DNA of 64,000 bases from Sphingobacteriaceae bacterium (GTDB lineage: Bacteria > Bacteroidota > Bacteroidia > Sphingobacteriales > Sphingobacteriaceae), in assembly GCA_017745075.1 (NCBI GenBank), contig JAGIAD010000003.1, positions 124,001 to 188,000 on the forward strand, read 5' to 3'. A program made the translations under genes and the position numbers. Every line of letters begins with the position of its first letter. Within the stretch, counting starts at the first letter, position 1. This document shows positions 53,944 through 63,617 of the stretch, piece by piece. The notes beneath the pieces were generated by a model, which was not told the origin of the DNA, did no database searches, and was given only the letters and a program-made list of their open reading frames with translations.

Positions 53944-54612
53944 TTACAGTACAGGTGAATTTTTGAGTGCTTGTTTAGCTTCTTCAAGGGTTACTGTTCG
54001 TCCAAGTGCACCAAACTGGTGGAGCTCACCAAATACTTCTATATGGATAGATTGGTTGATTCCTCCAATATGCAGTGGGTTAAAACCTGCAGCTGTGATC
54101 AACTCTTCAATCTGCCTATTACTATTGGTATGGTCTGAAGCATAGAAGAGTACTTTTCTTTCTGGTTCTGCAAAAGCCTCTTCTGTTAACGAAGCTGCTC
54201 CAAGGGTCCCGAAAGCTTTTACCAGATGGGCATCTTTGGGGATCAGCGCCGATAGTATCTGCCCGGCTGATTGATCAGCGCCAATTATCTTTTTAAATCC
54301 TCCCTCGCCATTTGGGGCAATAGGATTAGATACATCTACAATAACCTTTCCTGCCAAAACTGAGGCATACTCTTTAACAAAATCCTCGATTTTTTCAAAA
54401 TAGATGGCTGGAATTATCACATCCGCCTCTTCTATTGCCAAAGCCGTTTCTTTTGCTGTAACTAGCTTGCCCAGTGATTCAGCGTAGGAAACGGCTTTTT
54501 GGTTATCACGCGAAGATATTATTACAGGGTGTCCACCTTTGATCAGGTTTGCGATCAAGCCTTTACCGATATTGCCTAGTCCGATAACGGCTACTTTTGT
54601 TCTATTGTTCAT
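53944..54612 (-). CDS. NADP-binding reductase, F420-dependent-reductase-like fold
   Basis: The 222-residue protein starts with a Rossmann dinucleotide motif VAVIGLGNIGKGLIANLIKGG (about 8-28) and S-R-D at the strand 2 end (SSRDN), which favours NADP over NAD. It continues with IPAIYFEKIEDFV, VIVDVSNPIAPNG and VKAFGTLGA, the core of the F420_oxidored/NADP oxidoreductase coenzyme F420-dependent family. Bacteroidota usually lack F420, so an NADP-dependent substrate is likely. It is cytoplasmic and heads a two-gene operon. The 109 bases upstream to the Crp gene contain two palindromes. Confidence 0.85.
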   Translation of the reverse strand: MNNRTKVAVIGLGNIGKGLIANLIKGGHPVIISSRDNQKAVSYAESLGKLVTAKETALAIEEADVIIPAIYFEKIEDFVKEYASVLAGKVIVDVSNPIAPNGEGGFKKIIGADQSAGQILSALIPKDAHLVKAFGTLGAASLTEEAFAEPERKVLFYASDHTNSNRQIEELITAAGFNPLHIGGINQSIHIEVFGELHQFGALGRTVTLEEAKQALKNSPVL

Positions 54613-54627
54613 TGTCTATATTTTTAT

Positions 54628-54643
54628 TTGTCAACATTGACAA
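54628..54643. promoter_or_regulatory. Palindrome 16 bases before the reductase start
   Basis: TTGTCAACATTGACAA has 7-bp arms. It lies so close to the start codon that binding should block transcription or translation. Its TTG-N10-CAA outline is compatible with Crp/Fnr-family sites. Confidence 0.5.
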
Positions 54644-54696
54644 TACAAAGTTGCCCCATATAGACGTCAGCGACCAATAAACTAGGATAAGAAATA

Positions 54697-54716
54697 CCCT
54701 TAACCTAGGTTAAGGG
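54697..54716. promoter_or_regulatory. Perfect 20-bp palindrome between Crp and reductase genes
   Basis: CCCTTAACCTAGGTTAAGGG reads the same on both strands. It starts 6 bases after the Crp stop codon and 85 before the reductase start. Without a T-run or loop it is better as a protein-binding site than a terminator. Confidence 0.55.
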
Positions 54717-54721
54717 GTAAA

Positions 54722-55297
54722 TTAGCGTTTGAAACTTTTCTTTTTCGCCCTGCTAAGGAACTCTGGGGTGATCCCTAAATAGGAAGCAATCTGAGTATTT
54801 GGCAGCCTAAGGGCCAGATGCGGATATCGGGTAAGAAATTCGTTATATCTCTCGAGTGCGGGAGTACTATAAGTCTGCAAAAGCCTATCCTGTAGCTCAA
54901 TATATTTATCTTCGATAATTACCCGGAAATTCCTATCAAACTTAGGGTAATTTGTATATAAATACCATAGATCGCCTTTGGAGATCTGGTATACCACTGA
55001 AGGTTCAACCGCTTCGATGTAAAGCCGTGAAGGGCGCTCTTTATGCAGGCTCCCAAGGTCAGTAATCCAATCGTTTTCTGCGGCGAAAAGCAGGTTATGC
55101 TCTACCCCATTGTCATCAACACCAAACATTTTCAGGCAGCCTTGCTCTACGTAGGTAAAGTGAGTACAAACATCGCCTTCTTGCAGTAATAGCTGCCTGC
55201 GTTTGATCCGCTTTTTAATTAACCGTTGTGTAAACGCCTGGATCTCTGATTGATCAAGGGGTAGATAGCTATTAAAATAATTGATGATTTTTTCCAC
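54722..55297 (-). CDS. Crp/Fnr-family transcriptional regulator
   Basis: The 191-residue protein has a cyclic-nucleotide-binding-like jelly roll (about 15-115; LLLQEGDVCTHFTYVEQGCLKMFG), a long dimer helix and a short helix-turn-helix with LPNTQIASYLGITPEFLSRAKKK at the very end. Effector-binding residues of true cAMP receptors (E-L-x..RS) are missing, and no Fe-S cysteine cluster is seen. It is cytoplasmic. The reductase/SnoaL operon on the same strand downstream, with two palindromes between, is the probable target. The extreme C-terminus KSFKR is shorter than usual. Confidence 0.88.
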   Translation of the reverse strand: MEKIINYFNSYLPLDQSEIQAFTQRLIKKRIKRRQLLLQEGDVCTHFTYVEQGCLKMFGVDDNGVEHNLLFAAENDWITDLGSLHKERPSRLYIEAVEPSVVYQISKGDLWYLYTNYPKFDRNFRVIIEDKYIELQDRLLQTYSTPALERYNEFLTRYPHLALRLPNTQIASYLGITPEFLSRAKKKSFKR

Positions 55298-55338
55298 GAT
55301 CCGTAAGGTAATAATGTTAAAAAATACAAGCCCCTAAG

Positions 55339-55503
55339 TTACAATTTGAATACTTTTAATAAAGGTTGTATTTGTGGTGGCAAAAACTGGTGCAAAGGCT
55401 CCATCTTATCTATAATGGCGCCAATTACTGCAGTATAAAGCTCTGTTCTTATAATTTCAAAAAGTTCGTCGTTATTTTGCCATTCCATATTATTAATTGT
55501 CAT
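55339..55503 (-). pseudogene. Truncated RraA-like ORF
   Basis: A 54-codon minus-strand frame reads MEWQNNDELFEIIRTELYTA, VIGAIIDKMEPLHQFLPPQI and QPLLKVFKL before a stop. The pattern WxNDeELFeliRxELytAvigDilDkmg-LHQFLPPqIqPL is the start of the RraA/dimethylmenaquinone-methyltransferase-like family (about 220-300 residues). The conserved Asp after VIG is replaced by Ala, and everything after the first 50 residues is missing. Confidence 0.5.
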
Positions 55504-55730
55504 CAGCTATTATGTATTGGAATGATGTAATTGTTTAGGATTCAAAAATGAGTAATTGGCAAGAAAAACCTTTAAGTCTAGTTCCCGACTTTTTAATCTT
55601 TTTTACCTTAATAATAAAATTAAAGAAATAAAACGGCAAAATAATTCGCTGTTGTAGTTATGATTTGCTAAAACAATGGTTATCCATCTAAATTACCTAA
55701 TACCTGTTAAATATGACATTTTCGTTCTTA
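55504..55730. other. AT-rich gap before the operators
   Basis: I see no gene or repeat. The rest of the gap to 56152 contains the two operator palindromes and the presumed promoter of the 2432-residue gene. Confidence 0.4.
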
Positions 55731-55751
55731 GCAAACGTTTGCGTTGAAATT
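55731..55751. promoter_or_regulatory. LacI-type operator 1
   Basis: GCAAACGTTTGC is a 12-bp perfect palindrome, followed by GTTGAAATT. Together with operator 2 it shares 19 of 20 bases beginning at the palindrome. It lies about 420 bases before the start of the 2432-residue gene. Confidence 0.55.
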
Positions 55752-55924
55752 GATAATATTGTATTGTAACACTAATAATACCTTCATCAAAAAAACAGGT
55801 GTTTCTTACATTTTCAAATCGAAACCAGGTTAATATTAAATTTAACTTCAAGTTTTCTCCATCATTTGTAACCGGAAACCATAATTTCCCTAAAAATCTT
55901 CAAAAAAGACAACACAAACATTAT

Positions 55925-55944
55925 CAAACGTTTGCGCTGAAATT
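55925..55944. promoter_or_regulatory. LacI-type operator 2
   Basis: CAAACGTTTG is followed by CGCTGAAATT. It is 193 bases from operator 1, a distance that allows DNA looping, and about 220 bases before the start codon. Confidence 0.55.
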
Positions 55945-56152
55945 AAAAATGATTACTCATTAAATTCTGCATAAATTGTCTTAAACAACCTAAACTAAAT
56001 ACCACTTTCTAACCACCCTCTATGAACCCGCTCAAGATAATTGCGCCATTTTATGGCTATTTATGCCCGGCTACCCTTTGCCGGGAAAAAAATCCCTGTA
56101 TTAATTTACATATCCTTTAAAGCAAACCTATAAATCAACAACATAAACCACT

Positions 56153-59100
56153 ATGAGAAAAATTCTATTATTTTTTTGGGGCATGCTAGTGCCCACACTT
56201 TTGATCGCACAGGTCAGAAAACCCGCTGAAAAGGATTTCCGGATCCTGAATACCAACAAAGAATTCCGGCCTGAGAAGGGTTTTCGCGATGATCAGAAAA
56301 ACATTGTAGCCGATCAGAAAAAAGGAAGGATGAAATACAACAAACACCGCTACTTCCTTGTCCAGTTCGAAGAGCTTCCCAATTCCGCAGAGAAAGCAAA
56401 ACTGAAAGAGCTCGGGATTACTCTTTTGGATTACGTACCCAATTACTCCTATTATGCTTATTTCAAAAAGGAGCTCAACTCAGAGCAGTTTGCTGCTTTT
56501 CACATCAGGACTGTTTTACCCATTGATGAGGGCTTTAAACTTTCAGAAAGCTTGTTTCGTAATAAAATTCCCAAGCATGCCAAAAAAGGAAATGACATAG
56601 AAGTAGCGGTAACATTTTATGATGAAGCCGATCTCCAAACCGCCGAGGCTGAAATTGTTAAGATAGCCAGTATCCAATCTAAAAGCAAACAATGGATCAT
56701 TACAGTTCCACAAAACAAGCTTAAAGCATTGGCCGCAGTTAACCAGATCAAATTTATAGCGCCTATCGAGGATAAACCTAAACCGGAAGTTGATGGTCCC
56801 GGAGATATTTTCAGTAACAACATCGGGCGTTCCAACTACATTAACAGCGGTTACATGGGCCTGAATTATAACGGGGCAGGCGTAAATATCCACATTCGCG
56901 AAAATGATTTTCTTCAGGATATCGACATGCAAGGCAGGATGATTCCAGGCTCCATGAATGTTAATCCCGGTGGACATTCCTGGAGTGTTTCCAAGCGTCT
57001 GGGAAGCGCAGGAAACTATGACCCTAAAGATCAGTCGAATGCCTGGGGTTCTAATTTTTATGTAGTTAGCGGACAGAGTACCTATACCAATTACGACGAT
57101 CCAAATAAAAAAATAAGGGTAACCAATATGTCGTATGGCTGGGGGGCAGATGCGAATTACAGTTCTCTTTCTAATGAACATGACAATTTTATCAGGACCA
57201 GACCCGAAGCCATGCTGGTTTACTCCTCTGGTAACAGTGGAGATATTGCACCCATTGGTGGAAAATATGATGGCCTGGCCGGATGGGGCAATCTTACCGG
57301 AAGTGCCAAACATGCAAAAAACCTATTGACTATTAGTGGTACTGATTACGAGGATGTTTTTTTAGACTGGACCAATAAAGGTCCGGCTTATGATGGCAGA
57401 ATAAAGCCTGACTTAACCATCGAGGGCTCCGGAGGAACATCGTTTGCCGCACCAAAGGTATCTGGTATTTTTGCCATTTTAAACCAGGCCTATAAAGCAG
57501 AAACACAGGCAACTTCAGCTCCATCTGCACTGATCAAGGCAATTTTATTAAATACTGCCGATGATATCTATAATCCCGGTATTGATTTTAAAACAGGATT
57601 TGGGCGACCAAATGTACGGCGTGCATTCCAGACCATCCAGGCCAGAAATTTCAGCACTGGACAAATGGCCAACGGGGAGTCGAAAACCACATCCATTACC
57701 GTGCCTGCAGGAACCAGTCAGGTAAGGATTATGCTATACTGGCACGATTACGAAGCAACACCTGGTGCAGCAAAATCACTGGTAAATGATTTAGACTTAA
57801 GCGTAACCGATCCGTCTTCTAACACCTTTCTTCCGTGGGGACTGGATACTGCCGCAAATGCGGTGAGTCTGAATGCCTTGCCAACCAGAAAGGCAGACCA
57901 TATTAATAACGTAGAGCAGGTTACCATAGACAATCCTATTGCCGGAACTTACACGCTGAACTTAACGGGAAACCTTATCCCCCAGGGACCTCAGGAATAC
58001 TACATTGTTTATGAATTTGTAAAAGATGAGGTACTGATGGCCTATCCACTTGGCGGCGAATCTCTGGCCCCGGGAAAATCAGAATATATCCGGTGGGATG
58101 CCTATGGGGTACCGGGAACTTTTAACCTTGATTATTCTGCCGATAACGGTACAACCTGGTCTCCTATTGCCAGTAATATAGCCGCCGATAAAAGGCAGTT
58201 CAAGTGGACAGTGCCCAACCTTTCTTCAAAGATAAAAATCAGGATAAGAAGAGGCACACAGGTAAGCATTGCTAACAATGTTAATGTACTTGCCGCGCCA
58301 GATGGGCTCAAAGTAGTTTGGGCAGGCAATACGGCCTTACAGTTGTCATGGAAAAAACTGGTACCGGCAGTACAGTATGAAGTGTTCAAACTGGGAGAAA
58401 AATATATGGAATCAGCCGGTGTAACAGCAGATACCACGCTGGTTGTAAATAATTCTGATCCTAACAAACAGGAATGGTATGCCGTACGGGCCATTGGTGC
58501 CAATGGTTTGCAGGGGCTTAGAAGCAACAGCATCCCGAAAGAAACTGGCTTACAAAATTTCAAGAACCTGATTACAGGAACGGCATTCAATGTACGCAAA
58601 AATGCAGTTTTGCTAACCGGGCAAGCCAATGCATTGGGAGGAACGCTCACCAATGTGGTATTTGAATATGGCCCTACAAGTGCTTACGGTTCACAAACCA
58701 GTGTTGCAGGCACCTTCTCCGGTTCAAATTTAAACTCATTTCAGCAGGAAGTTTCGCTAACCATGAAATCGGGAGAGGTATGGCATTACAGGTTAAAAGC
58801 CAATGCGAACGGCATTGATGTTTTTGGCGACGACCATACTTTCCAACCTGCTCCAGGCAATTCGGTAGCTTTTACAGGCACAGGAACCGAATATATTACA
58901 TTGGGTAGCAATGCAGCTATCAGCGGTACAAAGGCAAGAACAATTGAACTTTGGGCAAAAGCCGATGCCTTTAATGATGGCGGTGTGTTTACCTCGGGAA
59001 TTACCGGAACCACCCTTGGAGAATTCAGCCTGAGAACTACGACAACCGATAATCTGTGGAGAGCCAATTTCTGGAATACCAATAAAGATTTCACCCTGGC

Positions 59101-62100
59101 AAATAGTAAAGGAGAATGGCACCACTACGCTTTAGTATTTGATGGTACGAACGTTAGTTTTTATTATGATGGCGAACAAAAGCTTGCTCCTACTCCTCTT
59201 GCCTTAAATACCACCAATGGACTGGTAAGATTGGGGCTATGGAACAGCGGACCCAGCAATAAGTATTTTAAAGGAGAGATTGATGAGGTGAAAGTCTGGA
59301 GCCGGGCATTAAGCTCATTCGAAATTAAACAAGGTTTCCACCACCCGGTACAGGGCAATGAACCAGGGCTTATCTATTATGCTAATTTTGACAATCCAGA
59401 GCCGGAAATATATGATATTGTAAGTAAAACGGCTGTTACGGTTACCGGAACTCCCCAGCGGGTTAAAACGGCTTATCCATTTGGTGGCGGGGTTTCGCAA
59501 GCGAAAACAGAAGTTGCCGGGAACTTGGTTTTTGGCAATGGGGTTAATGTTACTGCTTTTTACAATTCGGTAACACCTGTAATAGCAGGATTCTCTAAAA
59601 TAGACTTTAGCTCACCTGCCTTTGATGATTTCTCTTCAACTGCCACTAGAATAGGTAATGAATACTGGGTTGGTAACCGTTTTAACACGAATGCGAACCT
59701 GAATATGAACCTCACCTTTACAAGTAGCGAAGACCTTACCGCAGCAGATAAGTTAAATCCGGAAAAAATCCTGGTAATGGGCAGGCCTTCTTACGGAAGT
59801 TTGAAGTGGCAATTTATTAGCCCGGCTTCTGCAGTAGATGATGTGAATAATACCATTACGGTGAACAATTTAAGCAGTTACGGACAATATATATTTATTA
59901 AAGACAGTACACCTTTCCTATTGAGCAATGTCGATTCACTCATATTCAATGATGTAAGGGCAGGTGCAAAAACAAAGGCACAGAGTTTTGTGCTGGCCGG
60001 AACAAACTTATCTTCATCTGCTATACAGGTAAAAGCACCTGCAGGTTACCAGCTCTCACTGGATAATTTAACTTTCATAGATGAAGGCACGCCCCTTACG
60101 GTGAATCCGGTAAATGGCACGGTTAAGGATTTAAAAATTTATGTACGGTTCAGTCCAACATCCGCTCAGTTATATACCGGAACAATTAAAATCAGTGCCG
60201 GCAACCAGGTATTATCCGAAGTTAAGGTTAATCAAAATGGAATTATGGCAGATGTAATTGCAGGGAAGGCCATGAGTTTTGATGGCAATGGCGATTACCT
60301 GGAGATCCAGGAGCTTAACTGGCAACCAAAAGTATTTACCATTGAGTGGTGGCACAAAGCCAAATCTTATAAGAACTACAACCAGCAAATGGGTAAGGGC
60401 TGGGGAACTTTCTTGCTTCACTCAGATACCGACGGAGGACTCAACATCGGTGTAGCCAACAATACGGCTTCCAGATTGTTTATTGCCAACGCTTTCAAAG
60501 ATGCAAACTGGCATCACTACGCCTATACCTTTAACAATGGAGTAGCAAAAATTTACCGGGATGGAAAATTAGCCGATAGCAAAACGGCTTCTTCATTGCC
60601 GCCGCTGTGGAGCAGTTTCAATATAGGCACTGCAGATGGAAATTCTATTGATGGCGAAATTGACGAATTCAGGATGTGGTCTGTTGAGAAAACCCAGCAA
60701 CAGGTTCGGGAAGGTATGCACCTGACTTCAATTGGAAACGAACCCGGATTAAAAGTATACCTGCAGTTTCAGGATTCTCCTAAAGGGGTTTCTGAGCTCT
60801 CAGATAATGGCTATAAGGTATCGTTAACCGGCAACGCCACCAGGGTAACCTCTAATGCACCTGTAGCCGCAGGAATTAGCGAAAGCAAGCAGATTACCAC
60901 AGCAGGAACCAGCGATTTCCCGCTCACCGGTCTGAGTTTTCAGTTCTCGGAAACAGGCACAAACCCTAATGGCGAAGTTGTGGTAAGCCGTTTAAAATCA
61001 ATCCCTAATGAAAATACAATTCCAACAGTGCTTGACAGCACCTATTGGGTAATTAACAACTACGGAAGTAACCTTACACCTACAGGGCTAACGGGGATAA
61101 ACTTAAAAACAGGCCAGGCTGTTTCCGCGTCACAAAGTCTGTATCGTTTAAACACCAGGGCGTTTAATGCTTTTGGATCAACCTGGAACACCCTGGCAAA
61201 TACAGTAAGCCCGATGAGTGGCCAGCTCAGTTTTATGATCAATCCTTCCCCTGCTGGTATCACCTTAGGGCAACTTGCACTCAATAAGATCAGCGATTTC
61301 GAACCGATTGAAACACTTGCAGGAAAAGCATACCAGTTTGACGGAACGGCGGGGATGATGAAAGTAACCGGATTAAACTGGAAGCCAACAACCTTTACTA
61401 TTGAATACTGGTTGAACCCGGCTTCTTCAAAATCATGGAATCAGTCGGTAGGAAACGGCTGGGGAAGCTTTCTGATCCATGCAGACAGTGATAATGCCCT
61501 GAATATTGGTGTGGCCAACAATACTGCTTCAAGAATCATTATTCCAGGATTTTTCAATACGCTAAACACCTGGCACCATATTGCGTTTACATACGACAAT
61601 GGTTTGGCCAAATGTTATGTTGATGGTCAGTTATCAGCTTCAAAACCTGCTTCATCAGCCCCTTCTACCTGGGACAATTTCAATATCGGAACGATGGATG
61701 GCAACACAATCAACGGAAAAATGGATGAATTCCGGATCTGGTCTACGGCACGTACGGCCCAGGAAATCCAGGAAAACATGCACTTAACGCTGAATGGTAA
61801 TGAGGCTGGGCTAAAGGTTTATTTACAGGGTCAGGGAGCTGCCGGTGCCGGTAAACTTGTTGATGTATCTCCCAACCACTATGTAGTTGAAGCCACCGGA
61901 AACGCACAACGCGGGGTTTCTTCTGCCCCTGTAGCCAATGGATTAAGCCAAACCTTAACCATAAATGCTGCCGGAAAATATGATTTCAACCTCACCGGGC
62001 TGGCCTTAAATTATGGCGCAACAGGAACATATCCTAAAGGAAATGTTGTAATCAGCAAACTGAATAGTCTTCCTTTTAATCCTGCAGAAAACACAACTGC

Positions 62101-63451
62101 ACTGGATTCAAAATACTGGATCATCAGAAATTACGGAGATGCGGAAGGCACTGCCATAGAAAGTGCAGAGTTAACAGGTGTAGCCAATAGCAGTGTCAAC
62201 CTGAACCTGTACAAACGTGGTTTTAATCAAATTGGAAACTGGAATGCCCCTGTAAACGGTATCAATCAGTCAGGATCTACCTCTTTTTCTGGAATCAGTG
62301 ATATGAGGAACAGCCAGGTTATGATTGACAGCAAAGCCAATGCCTCGCCAATTATTAACTTTAGTACACCGGCTGATCATGCCAGTTATAAAACTAAAGA
62401 TACGATAAGAATAGCGGGATCGGCTACAGACCCTGATGGTATTGCACCAAAGGTTGAACTCTATTTAGGATCAACCAGGCTTACAACAACTTCGGGACCA
62501 TCTTTTAATTACACACTTGCACCACTTCCTCAAGGGAATTACAATTTGCTCGCCAAAGCGATTGACAACCCAGGCATGGTTGCGATAGACAGCATTACCA
62601 TTACAGTTAAAAATAATGTACGCCCGACTATAGCTTTGACTACCCCTGAACAGGATACTTACGAAACCTCACAATCCATTGTGATCCATGCGGAGGCAAG
62701 TGATAGCGATGGCAGCATCGCAAAAGTAGAATTCTATGATGGAACCGTAAAAATTGGAGAAAGCACTAGCATTCCTTACCAGATCAGCTGGACAGCGACA
62801 ACGGTAGGCAGCCATGAATTTACGGCAAAAGCAATTGATAATGATGGAGAGGACAGCATTTCTGATACGGTAACACTTCAGGTGATCCCGGCAAATGTAC
62901 CGCCGTCTGTAGCAATTGTTAGTCCTGAAAACGGAGGCCTGTTTAACCCAAATAAAAAGGTAACAATTACCGCACAGGCCACAGATACAGATGGATCTGT
63001 TGCTAAGGTTGAGTTCTTTGAAAGGTCATCGTTAATCTCAACAGTGACGAATCCGCCTTATAGCTTTAAATGGCAGCCAAAAGATGCAGGAACTTATTAT
63101 ATTTCGGCTATCGCTACTGACAATAAAGGACTTACATCTACCTCTGGTACAATTACGGTGAACCTGGAGAAAAAGAAAGATGCCATAAAGGTATCAAATG
63201 TCATTACGCCTAACGGAGATGGTATAAACGACAAATGGATAATTGAAAATATTTCCGATTTTCCAAATAATAAAGTAACCATTTTCACAAAGAAGGGACA
63301 GATTGTATTTAGTACAAAAAACTATTCCAATGACTCCAATTATTGGGAAGGGTTATTTAATGGAAGTCTCCTTGATACGGATACTTATTTCTATTCGATT
63401 GATCTGGGTACCAACCAACCTTATACCGGGTTTATTACCTTAATCAGATAA
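56153..63451 (+). CDS. Giant T9SS-exported subtilisin-like/LamG/Ig protein
   Basis: The 2432-residue protein has a signal peptide ending LLIAQ and a propeptide (to about 215). A peptidase S8-like domain (about 236-500) keeps His275 in GGHSW, the oxyanion Asn in SSGNSG and Ser430 in GGTSFAAPK, but the catalytic Asp position reads HIREND, with Glu250 where Asp is expected. A jelly-roll domain (to about 625), Fn3-like domains, three LamG domains (about 902-1083, 1371-1543, 1723-1900; the last two share NIGVANNTASR), three Ig-like repeats with SDSDGSIAKVEFYDG and TDTDGSVAKVEFFE (about 2062-2340), and a gliding-type T9SS B sorting domain (about 2345-2432; VITPNGDGINDKW) follow. It is a surface adhesin or protease. 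Two LacI-type operators lie upstream, suggesting sugar-dependent expression. Confidence 0.9.
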   Translation: MRKILLFFWGMLVPTLLIAQVRKPAEKDFRILNTNKEFRPEKGFRDDQKNIVADQKKGRMKYNKHRYFLVQFEELPNSAEKAKLKELGITLLDYVPNYSYYAYFKKELNSEQFAAFHIRTVLPIDEGFKLSESLFRNKIPKHAKKGNDIEVAVTFYDEADLQTAEAEIVKIASIQSKSKQWIITVPQNKLKALAAVNQIKFIAPIEDKPKPEVDGPGDIFSNNIGRSNYINSGYMGLNYNGAGVNIHIRENDFLQDIDMQGRMIPGSMNVNPGGHSWSVSKRLGSAGNYDPKDQSNAWGSNFYVVSGQSTYTNYDDPNKKIRVTNMSYGWGADANYSSLSNEHDNFIRTRPEAMLVYSSGNSGDIAPIGGKYDGLAGWGNLTGSAKHAKNLLTISGTDYEDVFLDWTNKGPAYDGRIKPDLTIEGSGGTSFAAPKVSGIFAILNQAYKAETQATSAPSALIKAILLNTADDIYNPGIDFKTGFGRPNVRRAFQTIQARNFSTGQMANGESKTTSITVPAGTSQVRIMLYWHDYEATPGAAKSLVNDLDLSVTDPSSNTFLPWGLDTAANAVSLNALPTRKADHINNVEQVTIDNPIAGTYTLNLTGNLIPQGPQEYYIVYEFVKDEVLMAYPLGGESLAPGKSEYIRWDAYGVPGTFNLDYSADNGTTWSPIASNIAADKRQFKWTVPNLSSKIKIRIRRGTQVSIANNVNVLAAPDGLKVVWAGNTALQLSWKKLVPAVQYEVFKLGEKYMESAGVTADTTLVVNNSDPNKQEWYAVRAIGANGLQGLRSNSIPKETGLQNFKNLITGTAFNVRKNAVLLTGQANALGGTLTNVVFEYGPTSAYGSQTSVAGTFSGSNLNSFQQEVSLTMKSGEVWHYRLKANANGIDVFGDDHTFQPAPGNSVAFTGTGTEYITLGSNAAISGTKARTIELWAKADAFNDGGVFTSGITGTTLGEFSLRTTTTDNLWRANFWNTNKDFTLANSKGEWHHYALVFDGTNVSFYYDGEQKLAPTPLALNTTNGLVRLGLWNSGPSNKYFKGEIDEVKVWSRALSSFEIKQGFHHPVQGNEPGLIYYANFDNPEPEIYDIVSKTAVTVTGTPQRVKTAYPFGGGVSQAKTEVAGNLVFGNGVNVTAFYNSVTPVIAGFSKIDFSSPAFDDFSSTATRIGNEYWVGNRFNTNANLNMNLTFTSSEDLTAADKLNPEKILVMGRPSYGSLKWQFISPASAVDDVNNTITVNNLSSYGQYIFIKDSTPFLLSNVDSLIFNDVRAGAKTKAQSFVLAGTNLSSSAIQVKAPAGYQLSLDNLTFIDEGTPLTVNPVNGTVKDLKIYVRFSPTSAQLYTGTIKISAGNQVLSEVKVNQNGIMADVIAGKAMSFDGNGDYLEIQELNWQPKVFTIEWWHKAKSYKNYNQQMGKGWGTFLLHSDTDGGLNIGVANNTASRLFIANAFKDANWHHYAYTFNNGVAKIYRDGKLADSKTASSLPPLWSSFNIGTADGNSIDGEIDEFRMWSVEKTQQQVREGMHLTSIGNEPGLKVYLQFQDSPKGVSELSDNGYKVSLTGNATRVTSNAPVAAGISESKQITTAGTSDFPLTGLSFQFSETGTNPNGEVVVSRLKSIPNENTIPTVLDSTYWVINNYGSNLTPTGLTGINLKTGQAVSASQSLYRLNTRAFNAFGSTWNTLANTVSPMSGQLSFMINPSPAGITLGQLALNKISDFEPIETLAGKAYQFDGTAGMMKVTGLNWKPTTFTIEYWLNPASSKSWNQSVGNGWGSFLIHADSDNALNIGVANNTASRIIIPGFFNTLNTWHHIAFTYDNGLAKCYVDGQLSASKPASSAPSTWDNFNIGTMDGNTINGKMDEFRIWSTARTAQEIQENMHLTLNGNEAGLKVYLQGQGAAGAGKLVDVSPNHYVVEATGNAQRGVSSAPVANGLSQTLTINAAGKYDFNLTGLALNYGATGTYPKGNVVISKLNSLPFNPAENTTALDSKYWIIRNYGDAEGTAIESAELTGVANSSVNLNLYKRGFNQIGNWNAPVNGINQSGSTSFSGISDMRNSQVMIDSKANASPIINFSTPADHASYKTKDTIRIAGSATDPDGIAPKVELYLGSTRLTTTSGPSFNYTLAPLPQGNYNLLAKAIDNPGMVAIDSITITVKNNVRPTIALTTPEQDTYETSQSIVIHAEASDSDGSIAKVEFYDGTVKIGESTSIPYQISWTATTVGSHEFTAKAIDNDGEDSISDTVTLQVIPANVPPSVAIVSPENGGLFNPNKKVTITAQATDTDGSVAKVEFFERSSLISTVTNPPYSFKWQPKDAGTYYISAIATDNKGLTSTSGTITVNLEKKKDAIKVSNVITPNGDGINDKWIIENISDFPNNKVTIFTKKGQIVFSTKNYSNDSNYWEGLFNGSLLDTDTYFYSIDLGTNQPYTGFITLIR

Positions 63452-63460
63452 TTTTATTAC

Positions 63461-63490
63461 TCGGGGAATGCAAATAAGCATTCCCCGATT
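63461..63490 (+). terminator. Terminator of the 2432-residue gene
   Basis: TCGGGGAATGC (63461-63471) pairs with GCATTCCCCGA (63478-63488) over a 6-base loop; the following T's are few. Confidence 0.75.
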
Positions 63491-63617
63491 TACTCTAAAT
63501 CGCTGTCACATTCAGCAATTTGGCGAATCAATTATCGATTACGTCTTTAAACTTATACGGAGTTTCATTTTAATCACTCAATAATTAATCATGAAATTCC
63601 TTCAAAAAAAATCTGAC

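Noticed and set aside
56543..57313. 256-codon antisense frame within the giant gene
   Set aside because: Frame is a mirror of the real coding strand with no start context or domain; long antisense frames are expected in a 7.3-kb gene.
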